Shown here: piece by piece, positions 1 to 8,612 of the stretch
Position numbering within the stretch: position 1 is the first letter of the stretch
Layout: each line of letters starts with the position of its first letter
Assembly (NCBI GenBank): GCA_937974625.1
Contig: CALJVJ010000019.1
Coordinates: forward strand, 22,598 to 86,597
Direction of reading: 5' to 3'
Source: an uncultured Saprospiraceae bacterium
GTDB taxonomy: Bacteria; Bacteroidota; Bacteroidia; Chitinophagales; Saprospiraceae
Length of the DNA stretch: 64,000 nt
Translations under genes and position numbers: made by a program
Notes under the pieces: model-generated
Seen by the model: only the letters and a program-made list of their open reading frames with translations
Told to the model about the DNA's origin: nothing
The model's database searches: none

Positions 1-3000
1 ATCAGAAAGTAAACCTCCATTAGTTGTACTCCAAACTACTTCTACCCCATTTTCAGGTAGTTCAATAGTTGGTTCAATATCAATAAAGTCATCTTTACAA
101 TTAATATTCAATCCAGTTGGAAGCACTACTTCTGGAAACTGTTGATTAGCCCTTATTACAATACTTTCACTAATTTCACATTGATTGGTTGTGTCCAAAA
201 CAGAAAGTTGGTAATCTCCAGATTCGTTTATTTTAGCAAATGGTGTTGAGGCCCCTGATAGGATGTTACCATCTAATGTGGTCCACTCATACTTAAAATT
301 ATCTCCGATAGACGTATTTTCTCCTCCAATTGTTATTTCATTATTGATGCAGGTCAAAAGTGTTCCTATACCAACATCTACATTCGGAAAGCGTAAATCT
401 GCGATTACTCTTTGCGTATCTACTGCTGAACATCCGTTCAAGGTATTTTGTATAAAAAGTTGGTAAAGCCCGCCTCTAGTAGCAAAAGCCAAAGGTTCGT
501 CCGTTCTTCCTATAATAAGCCCATCATTTGTTGTCCAATTATAAATATAATTATCTTGACCAAGGTTATTTAAATCACCAACCCCAACTGAATCTGCAAG
601 ACAATCTAGGGTCACGGTTTCACCAATAGAATAATTTATGGCTGCTATATTTTTGTCTACTTTAAAAGAATCAATAGCTTCACAAAAACTTAAAGTATCT
701 ATAACTTTTAAAAAATAAGTCCCTACTTTATCTATGGTAAAAATAAGTGACGTATCAATGGGTATAAATTCTTCCAAAGAAGCGGTCCAATTAAAACTTA
801 AATGGTCAGAATTGGTAAAAATGGTTCCAGCAGCTAAGACTGTTGTATCTGCGAAACAAGTCAATGTTTTATCGGGTCCTGCCTCAATTTCTATTGTCTC
901 TCTTAAATCTATTACTGCAATATTTTTAACTCCTTGACAGCCTGTAAACTCATTGGTCACTTCTATTTGGTAGGTACCAGCAGAATCGACTAATAAATCT
1001 GGACTCCTTGAAGACCCTAAAATATGACCTGTTTCTGATAAAATAGTCCACTGGTAACTACCTTCCGTAAGATTAGAATTAGTATTTAAAACTACTTGAT
1101 TGTTGATACACGTAATGATATCTGGGTTTTCGATTTCAATAAAAGGTGGGTTTAAACTATCAATAACCTCAATAACATCCGATTTGGTACAAAGGTTACT
1201 AGAATCAATAACCGTCAATTGATATATACCTGAAAGGTCCACCAACAAGGTGTCCGTCCTAGCAATAATTTTATCATTATTATCTTTCCAAGTATAATAA
1301 AAATTAGCACCTCGAGAAATGGTATCTGGTTCGATGGATACCACCGATTCATTACAAGTTAAAATTTCATCTACTCCTAGATTAACCGTAGGCAGTATTT
1401 GGTCAGTAGACACTACCACCGTATCTTCATTTACACAAAAATTTTGCGTATTCTCAATGCTCAAAATATAAGTCCCAGCTGCATCTGCAATTGGATTTAA
1501 TTCATTTTTACTCCCAACGATATTTCCATCATCTGTCCGCCAATTTATCGCTGTTTCAATCCCAGCACTTAAGGACTGCCCAGCCAACCTTAAGGTATCT
1601 GAACAATTCAATTCGGTATCTTCCCCTGCGTCTAGGCGTGGTTTCATTCTATCTTCCATTACTCTAACCGTTACACTTTGTCCTAAACAGCCTGTTAGGG
1701 TATCTTCGGCTAAAGCGACAAACTCTTCTTCTAATAAGGCATCTGTTACGGTCAATTCTGAACCAAGGGTTTCAAAACTTCCAAACCATTTTAAGGTAGT
1801 TGAGGCTATATCACTGACAGCAATATAGGTGAGTTCATTAGTCGAGCAATCTATTGCGCCAGCTTTATCTATGGAAACTTGAGGTCCTACTTTTTCAGAT
1901 ACGATGACGGAATCAATGCTTTCACATTGGTTGTCAGTATTTATTACTTTTAAATAAAAAGTATCCGCAAGGCTAACTCTTTGTTGAATATCGGTGCCTA
2001 AAATTTCCATGCTTTTATTACGCCAACTATATAAAAAGTTGTTACCCTGAGATGTTAGGTTACCACCAAGTACAAAATCTAATTCTTCTTCACCTGTACA
2101 ATAAATAGTGTCTCTACCTGCATCTGAAATGGGGTTATCTCTAGCCTCTGTTACGCTCACGGTATCAATCGTTCGGCAACCATTATTTTGGTTGACAACA
2201 ATTAAATTATAGAGCCCAGGTGTAGTTGCTTCAATTTGAACAGTCCCTGAAAAAACTTCATTGGTTGGGGTATTCCAAATATAGTCAAACTCAGTTCCAC
2301 TTTCTGATAGGCTACCGTCTAAAGTCACGTTCCCTATTAAGCAATTTAATTCTTTAGTAGGACCTGCATCAGCGAATGGTGCTATGGTATCCGCTTTTAC
2401 TTCAACAGAGGATAAGGTGGAACAATTATTAGCAGGATTAATTACCAAAATGGAATAAATCCCTGGAGCAGTCGCTTCATAAGTGGCGCTTTCAGCTATT
2501 ACAGCTGAATCTGACTTCCATTGAAATTGAGCGTTTTCCACATTGGAGGTTGCTGCCAATGCAATGCTTTGATTGGTACATGTATATATTTCGGGTTCTC
2601 CGTCTATATTAATTTGTGGATTATCTACACTTGAAGGGACCTCAATACTTTCTTTGGAAATACAACCTGTTCTTGAATTTCTAATTTCCAAAGTATATTT
2701 TCCTCCTTCTACGACGATAGGGTTTATTTCATTAGCTTGACTATCTTGAGCAAATCGCCCATCTAGGGTTGACCATAAAAAATCTAAATTGGGTCCTTGT
2801 TCAGAATTTTCCCCAATTAAAGTAACCTGGTCTTTCATACAGGTCAATGTTTCTGGGTCTTCTATTTTGATAGCAGGAAGTTCTTGGTTAGAAGTCACTT
2901 TTACTTCTCCAAAATTAATACAGCCATTTTCTCCTGTTACGGTTATAAAATAAGCGCCTACACTCATCACATTGATTACTCCAGTCCTAGATGTATCTCC

Positions 3001-6000
3001 ATCAGGCAATAGCCAAGTAAATCCTGTGTTTTCCACTACTGATGTGGCTGCTAAAAGTAAACTAGGATTTTCACAAGTTAATACAGTATCTTCTGGAATA
3101 ATTATGGCTGGTTTTACAAAATTTGCAAAAATTCTTACGGTATCTTGTGCAGTACAACCAGTATTTCTATTGGATACGGTTAAGGTAAATAATCCTTCCG
3201 TCTCTGTTCCAGCAGTCGTCCCTTCATCTGAAAGTATATTTCCTGGACCGGTCCATTCATAGCTAAACAAAGGTCCCAATGAAGATTTGGTTCCATCTAA
3301 CATGACTAGCTGTTTATTACAGGCAAGAATATCAGAGGGCCCTGCCTCTGCAATAGGTAGATCTGCATCCGAAGTTATCGTTCGGATAGCGGTTGAGGGA
3401 CAACCATTTTCAGTATTTTGAATATTTAAGATATAGTTTCCTGCTTGAGTTACTGTTGGCCGATAGGTATCTGCATTTTCTAGAACCTTTCCGTCTTCCC
3501 CGAACCAATCAAACTGAAAAGTAGCTCCAGAATCTGAATTTGTAGCATTGATAACCAATGCAGGATTGTTACAAGTAAGAATGGTATTTCCGGTCAGCCG
3601 TATAAAAGGTGCGGTAAAACTTGTATCAATTCGAACAGAATCCATACTTATACATCCATTTGTACTATTAGTCACTTGTAAAATGTATAAACCACCTTCA
3701 TCTATTTCAGGAGTAAGCGAGGTAGTATCTGATGTTGGTAAAAAATGCCCATCCTTTGTAGACCAATTATATTGAAAGGTTGAACCTAAACTTGTACCTT
3801 CTCCATCTAAAGTTAAGGTTGGATTATAACAATTTAATTGAAAATCATCCCCTGCTTCTACTAAAGGAAATACTCTATCGTCTCTCACAAATACTTCATC
3901 CATAGTCACACAGCCATTTGGTGCTTTTACTTTTACGATATACATTCCTGTATCATTCACCAAGATTTCTGCTGTTACTTCTGGCGTTCCTAAGCCATCT
4001 CCAGTCCATTCGTACTCGACATTTTCGGTTGTACTTGTAGCACGCAATGTAGCTAAGGGCTCTAAACAACTTATAAAATTATCTGCTGCTGTCAATTGTG
4101 GTTCTTGGAAATCCGCTGCAACATTGACTGAATCTTTTGAAATACAACCATTTTCGGTGTTGGTAATTTCCAATTCATAGTTGCCTGCAATATCAACTAA
4201 GAGTTCTTGTGTTGTTGGTAAATCTGGTATGGTAGTATCTAAGTTGGTCCATTTTATAGCAAAATTAGTTCCTACTGATGAACCTGTATTATCAATTGTT
4301 AGCGAAGGTGCTGTACAATCAATCGTTCCACCGCCATTAGCGACAGCATCCGGAAAAACCATGTCTGTATTGACCCTAACAGAATCTTTTACTACACATC
4401 CAGACCTAGCATCTTTTATAACTAACGTAAAAGTGCCTCCTACCGTAATTAAAGGCTGATAGAAATCGGTACTAAAATCAATAACGCCTTCTTCCGAGGA
4501 ATTCCATGTGGGTGTATATTGACTACCTTGGGTAGATTGAGTAGCGTCTAGTTTAAGGGTTGGATTGGTACAATTTAATATCCCTGGGTCTGCAATTTTT
4601 GCTTGTAAAGTCTCATCTCCAATAACTGCTGTTCCTGCAAAAGTAAGGTCAAAGCCAATACCATTACTTGATACATTATCTATCAATAAAAAGTAGGTTT
4701 CCCCTTGGGTAATTGAAAGGGATGCAGAAAAATCAGTTGGTACACTTCCTAAATCACCAAAACTTGCGGTTGGATTATCGGATAAGCCTATTATATTACC
4801 TTCTATGGGAGGAATGGATGTTTCACAGGCTTCAATTGAACTATTTCCTTCATTAGGACAAGCTCCCTTGTATAAACCATAAGTGAAAACAGCAGCCCCT
4901 TTAGGTTGGACCATGAATTCAAAATCTCCACTTTCTAAGACATCAAAACGAAACCATTTGGATTGAAATTCTTGTCTACTAGGAGAACATGCCTCCTTTT
5001 CGTCAAAACCAGAACCTTTAGTTTTATCTACAGAAATAGGTGCGCTTCCACATAACTGAATGGCATTGACACAATCCGCGGTGGAGTCTACAGACACAAT
5101 AACTTTTCCATCGAAAGTCTCTGTCATCATCGTGACTTGGTCAATATCTATTGCGGTTGGAGGAAAGGAAACATTTACGAAACTACTATCCCCGACAGCA
5201 CCGATGGCCCGAAAACAGATATTAAAAATTGGGGTACTATCTGCTACAACTAAACCTAGAGTATCTGTATCATGCAAGTAGGTTAAAGCCAAATTACCTG
5301 TGGAGGTGTTTGTCTCATCAAAATCACTTAAAGCTAAATGCTCTATTTGAAAGCTATCGACCCGGGCATACTCCAACACACTGGCATCCCAAGAAAGTGG
5401 AAAGCGCATTGTCTCTAAAAAAGCTACATTCTCTGCATAAACAGGTAAACAAAAAACTTCATCAGGTACTACCGTCGCTTCTCCAGCATCTATTCTGAAT
5501 ATACAATCGGGGGTATCTTCTGGGTCTAAGCATGGGTCGCAAACCAAACCTTCGGAATCGCAGAACTCAACGTAGAAATCTAAAAGTTCACCTTGGTCAT
5601 TTCTTTCTGAATTAAAATCACCTACCCTTAAAGTCCATGTCCCATTTACTCTTCCTTCATCAAAATCTGCTAAAGACCCTCTAAACGGATAATAGGTTCC
5701 TTCTAATATTCCTTGGCCTGCCCAATTTTGGTCATTGCTAAACTTAGCATCGTAATTATCGTCTGGCTCTGCGGTCACATTGTTTCTCACAAAAGCAATA
5801 TCAAAAGTCCGATTATCTGTCTGTCCATTAGAGCCCTGAGAAAAAGTTACAGGACCAATTAATTCGACGATATCTCCAGCAGGAGATACTAGTTCTATTA
5901 ATAAATCTCCTGAATATTGGTGGGTAAATTTTACGCCTACTTTACTAACACATTGGTCAGCATTCGCCAAGGAGTTATTTTTTATATTAAATATATTGAG

Positions 6001-6144
6001 TTGGTACTCTCTGAAACTAAGGTCATCTTCGATAGGCGCAGGGCAATTTTCACAAGGACAAGAATCCACTTCTTGAGCATTAGAAGAAGTAATAAAAAGA
6101 AAGCATAAAAAAAATGAAAATAGTGGCTTTAAGGAATACTTCAT
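1..6144 (-). CDS. Giant secreted repeat protein (partial, C-terminus off the left edge): signal peptide, proprotein-convertase P-domain-like module, cohesin-like module, then about 18 complete plus 1 partial Ig/PKD-like repeats of ~83 aa
   Basis: Reverse-strand reading from ATG at 6144 (MKYSLKPLFSFFLCFLFITSSNAQEVDSCPCENCPAPIEDD...) stays open to base 1 (2048 codons). Repeats follow 'LxCxxPxLxLxxxxSxxGxxFxYxWTxxxGxI...GxYxLxVxNxxNGCxxxDSVxV'. Not in the supplied ORF track because no stop lies inside the window. Confidence 0.9.
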   Translation of the reverse strand, partial: MKYSLKPLFSFFLCFLFITSSNAQEVDSCPCENCPAPIEDDLSFREYQLNIFNIKNNSLANADQCVSKVGVKFTHQYSGDLLIELVSPAGDIVELIGPVTFSQGSNGQTDNRTFDIAFVRNNVTAEPDDNYDAKFSNDQNWAGQGILEGTYYPFRGSLADFDEGRVNGTWTLRVGDFNSERNDQGELLDFYVEFCDSEGLVCDPCLDPEDTPDCIFRIDAGEATVVPDEVFCLPVYAENVAFLETMRFPLSWDASVLEYARVDSFQIEHLALSDFDETNTSTGNLALTYLHDTDTLGLVVADSTPIFNICFRAIGAVGDSSFVNVSFPPTAIDIDQVTMMTETFDGKVIVSVDSTADCVNAIQLCGSAPISVDKTKGSGFDEKEACSPSRQEFQSKWFRFDVLESGDFEFMVQPKGAAVFTYGLYKGACPNEGNSSIEACETSIPPIEGNIIGLSDNPTASFGDLGSVPTDFSASLSITQGETYFLLIDNVSSNGIGFDLTFAGTAVIGDETLQAKIADPGILNCTNPTLKLDATQSTQGSQYTPTWNSSEEGVIDFSTDFYQPLITVGGTFTLVIKDARSGCVVKDSVRVNTDMVFPDAVANGGGTIDCTAPSLTIDNTGSSVGTNFAIKWTNLDTTIPDLPTTQELLVDIAGNYELEITNTENGCISKDSVNVAADFQEPQLTAADNFISCLEPLATLRATSTTENVEYEWTGDGLGTPEVTAEILVNDTGMYIVKVKAPNGCVTMDEVFVRDDRVFPLVEAGDDFQLNCYNPTLTLDGEGTSLGSTFQYNWSTKDGHFLPTSDTTSLTPEIDEGGLYILQVTNSTNGCISMDSVRIDTSFTAPFIRLTGNTILTCNNPALVINATNSDSGATFQFDWFGEDGKVLENADTYRPTVTQAGNYILNIQNTENGCPSTAIRTITSDADLPIAEAGPSDILACNKQLVMLDGTKSSLGPLFSYEWTGPGNILSDEGTTAGTETEGLFTLTVSNRNTGCTAQDTVRIFANFVKPAIIIPEDTVLTCENPSLLLAATSVVENTGFTWLLPDGDTSRTGVINVMSVGAYFITVTGENGCINFGEVKVTSNQELPAIKIEDPETLTCMKDQVTLIGENSEQGPNLDFLWSTLDGRFAQDSQANEINPIVVEGGKYTLEIRNSRTGCISKESIEVPSSVDNPQINIDGEPEIYTCTNQSIALAATSNVENAQFQWKSDSAVIAESATYEATAPGIYSILVINPANNCSTLSSVEVKADTIAPFADAGPTKELNCLIGNVTLDGSLSESGTEFDYIWNTPTNEVFSGTVQIEATTPGLYNLIVVNQNNGCRTIDTVSVTEARDNPISDAGRDTIYCTGEEELDFVLGGNLTSQGNNFLYSWRNKSMEILGTDIQQRVSLADTFYLKVINTDNQCESIDSVIVSEKVGPQVSIDKAGAIDCSTNELTYIAVSDIASTTLKWFGSFETLGSELTVTDALLEEEFVALAEDTLTGCLGQSVTVRVMEDRMKPRLDAGEDTELNCSDTLRLAGQSLSAGIETAINWRTDDGNIVGSKNELNPIADAAGTYILSIENTQNFCVNEDTVVVSTDQILPTVNLGVDEILTCNESVVSIEPDTISRGANFYYTWKDNNDKIIARTDTLLVDLSGIYQLTVIDSSNLCTKSDVIEVIDSLNPPFIEIENPDIITCINNQVVLNTNSNLTEGSYQWTILSETGHILGSSRSPDLLVDSAGTYQIEVTNEFTGCQGVKNIAVIDLRETIEIEAGPDKTLTCFADTTVLAAGTIFTNSDHLSFNWTASLEEFIPIDTSLIFTIDKVGTYFLKVIDTLSFCEAIDSFKVDKNIAAINYSIGETVTLDCLADSVGVGDLNNLGQDNYIYNWTTNDGLIIGRTDEPLAFATRGGLYQLFIQNTLNGCSAVDTQRVIADLRFPNVDVGIGTLLTCINNEITIGGENTSIGDNFKYEWTTLDGNILSGASTPFAKINESGDYQLSVLDTTNQCEISESIVIRANQQFPEVVLPTGLNINCKDDFIDIEPTIELPENGVEVVWSTTNGGLLSD

Positions 6145-6525
6145 CAACTTAGCAAGAAGGTTGCTAAATAGCACATAATTAGGAGATAAAAAAAGTTGTT
6201 CATGGAAGTTCAATATCAAAATATGCTTATGTTTCTTTATCTGTAAAATCGGTTAAAATGGATATTTATTGTAAAATTAATTCACTTAGGAATAGCACGC
6301 AACCCAAAAAACGATTTACGCAGCTTGGAGACAAAAATTTAATTTCGTTATTCCATATACGAGAAGAATTAATTTAGGATGTAATTTACATTAAATATTT
6401 TTATAATATATTAAACTGACTATTTATTACCAAAATGTCATTTTATTAAACAATTAAACCATAAATCTCCTTACTTTTTGAGACATTTGGAAGAATCCTC
6501 ACTCATCACTTAATTTTAGACTAAA

Positions 6526-8280
6526 ATGAAGTATTTATTTTCTCTAATTCTATTCCTGTTCCAAGTCGCTGCTTTTGGTCAATTTTATACTGGAACTATA
6601 ACAGAAGATTATCAAATACAATTAACAAAAATAGAAAATCCATTAGCCCAACCTAGAAAAAAACCACCCATTTTCAATCAATTGGATGGTTTTCCATTAA
6701 GTTTACCTAATGACCCTAGTAGCCCTAATTTAAGAAATATCACTTTAGAAGATATAAATAACGACGGAATTCAGGATTTCTTATTTAGTGCGAATAACAT
6801 TTTATACGCATATAGTAATACTACTCCCTTATGGGAAAAGGAAATGATTGGTACTGGAATTTATCCTCCATCGGTTGCGGACATTGACAATGATGGTGAT
6901 TTAGAAATTATTCAAGTAACAGGTGGAAATGGAAGAAAAGGTAGGGTTTACGCTTTAGATCATTTAGGCAATAATTTGCCTGGTTTTCCAAAGAACTATG
7001 ATGATAATTGGATCATTACAACAGCAACACTAGCTGATTTAGATATTGATGGTCAAATGGAAATAATTTTTTTAGAAAGAAATCCTCCAAATGGCATCAT
7101 TCATATTTTAGATAATAAAGGAGAAATTTGGAATGCTAATTGGCCTATCCGGATTCCTGGCACTCCTTCTACATCTCCTAGTGTTGGGGATATTGACAAT
7201 GATGGCAGGAAAGAAATAGTTGTTGCTTCGACCACCGTTTTGTATGCATTTGATTTAGAAGGGAAATTAAAAGAAGGTTGGCCTGTTGAAGATTCGGATA
7301 CAAGATTTAGTTTCCAATCTCCTATTTTAGTTGATTTAGACAATGATGAAGATTTAGAAATAGTTGGAGCAGCACATGGAACTTTACCACAATTCTATAT
7401 TAAGCATCATGATGGTACTGATTTTAAAGCATGGCCATTTTTTGTCCCTGAACGAACCTGGTCATTTACCTCCCCTACTGTAATCCAAAAAGATGAGGAA
7501 TACCAAATAATTATGAGTAGACCAACACCTTTGACACCAATTAATTTAGATAAAGTATATATGTGGGATGTAGAAGGAAATCTGGCGGATGGTTTTCCGT
7601 TTGAAGATGAACTCGGAACACAAGGCGTAATTAGTGTAGCTAATATTGATGAGGACGAGGACATGGAAGTAATCTTTTCCACCAATACTTTCACAGAAGA
7701 TGAAGGTAATGGATTTATCCATGCTATGAATTTAGATGGTAGTGGTATTGTGGAGGGATTCCCCCTTTCTGTAAATGGATTTACCATGATGAATGGAGCA
7801 GCAATTGGAGATATCAATGGAGATGGACAGATGGATTTAACAGCGCTAGGCTACAATCCTGGTTTTGAGAATCAACCTCAAGTAGTCTATGTAAATAGTT
7901 TTGATTTAGGAACTCCTTACAGCGAAGATAAAATCTTATGGAATACCTATAAAGGAAGCAATACAAGAGATGGAAATTTAGATAAATCGATAGTTTCTAG
8001 CCTTAATATTCCAAAAATAGAAGGCTTATCCTTAGACATTTTGCCCAATCCAATTTATGAAAAAGGAAGTATAAAAATGAAACTATCAAAGGAGTTAGAA
8101 TTAACTGGGACTTTAATTTCTATGGACGGACAATTTTCCCAATTCTTATTTCAAAATAACTTTAAAAAAGGTGTATATAATTTTAATTTATCTTCTCTTT
8201 TTCCAGGGGTGTATTTTTTGGTAATAAACGACGCTAAAAATCGGATAGTTACTAAAAAAATTATCGTGCAAAATAAATAG
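6526..8280 (+). CDS. FG-GAP/VCBS-type repeat secreted protein with T9SS type A C-terminal sorting domain
   Basis: Signal peptide MKYLFSLILFLFQVAAFGQ; repeated Ca-binding-like 'DIDNDGDLEI', 'DLDIDGQMEI', 'DIDNDGRKEI', 'DINGDGQMDL'; C-terminus 'LDILPNPIYEKGSIKM...GVYFLVINDAKNRIVTKKIIVQ' is typical of Por secretion tails. Confidence 0.88.
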   Translation: MKYLFSLILFLFQVAAFGQFYTGTITEDYQIQLTKIENPLAQPRKKPPIFNQLDGFPLSLPNDPSSPNLRNITLEDINNDGIQDFLFSANNILYAYSNTTPLWEKEMIGTGIYPPSVADIDNDGDLEIIQVTGGNGRKGRVYALDHLGNNLPGFPKNYDDNWIITTATLADLDIDGQMEIIFLERNPPNGIIHILDNKGEIWNANWPIRIPGTPSTSPSVGDIDNDGRKEIVVASTTVLYAFDLEGKLKEGWPVEDSDTRFSFQSPILVDLDNDEDLEIVGAAHGTLPQFYIKHHDGTDFKAWPFFVPERTWSFTSPTVIQKDEEYQIIMSRPTPLTPINLDKVYMWDVEGNLADGFPFEDELGTQGVISVANIDEDEDMEVIFSTNTFTEDEGNGFIHAMNLDGSGIVEGFPLSVNGFTMMNGAAIGDINGDGQMDLTALGYNPGFENQPQVVYVNSFDLGTPYSEDKILWNTYKGSNTRDGNLDKSIVSSLNIPKIEGLSLDILPNPIYEKGSIKMKLSKELELTGTLISMDGQFSQFLFQNNFKKGVYNFNLSSLFPGVYFLVINDAKNRIVTKKIIVQNK

Positions 8281-8533
8281 AAAAAAAATTAGGGTAAATA
8301 AATAAAAAAAAATAAGCGAAATTTCTAGAAATCCAATAAAAATATTTTCAATTTAAAATACTGATAATCAATAAATTAAAAATTAAATATTTTAAATCTA
8401 TTATTTTTTTTAAAAATTTATTACCAAAAAATATAAAAATTGTGACTTGCTAAAATAACCCCCGTCTTAAAAGCGTATTTAAATTTGAAAGGAATCAACT
8501 TCTCATAAAGATTTGGTTTTTTGGGGTTTTTTA

Positions 8534-8565
8534 GCTCTTTCGGGTTCGCTCGAAAGGGCTTTTTT
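8534..8565 (+). terminator. Rho-independent terminator (plus-strand orientation)
   Basis: GCTCTTTCG-GGTTCGCT-CGAAAGGGC followed by a T6 run; 9-bp stem with one wobble. Confidence 0.75.
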
Positions 8566-8612
8566 AGTAACCTCAAAACCAATTCTAAAATTAGAAAAAT
8601 ATCGCCTTATAT

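Noticed and set aside
263-5498. Plus-strand ORFs of 67-96 aa at 263, 734, 2972, 3548, 4181, 5060, 5229
   Set aside because: Antisense shadows of the continuous minus-strand repeat protein, which reads cleanly through the region.
7101-7817. Minus-strand ORFs of 80 and 136 aa
   Set aside because: Antisense to the well-supported FG-GAP protein; low-complexity Ser/Pro-rich translations.
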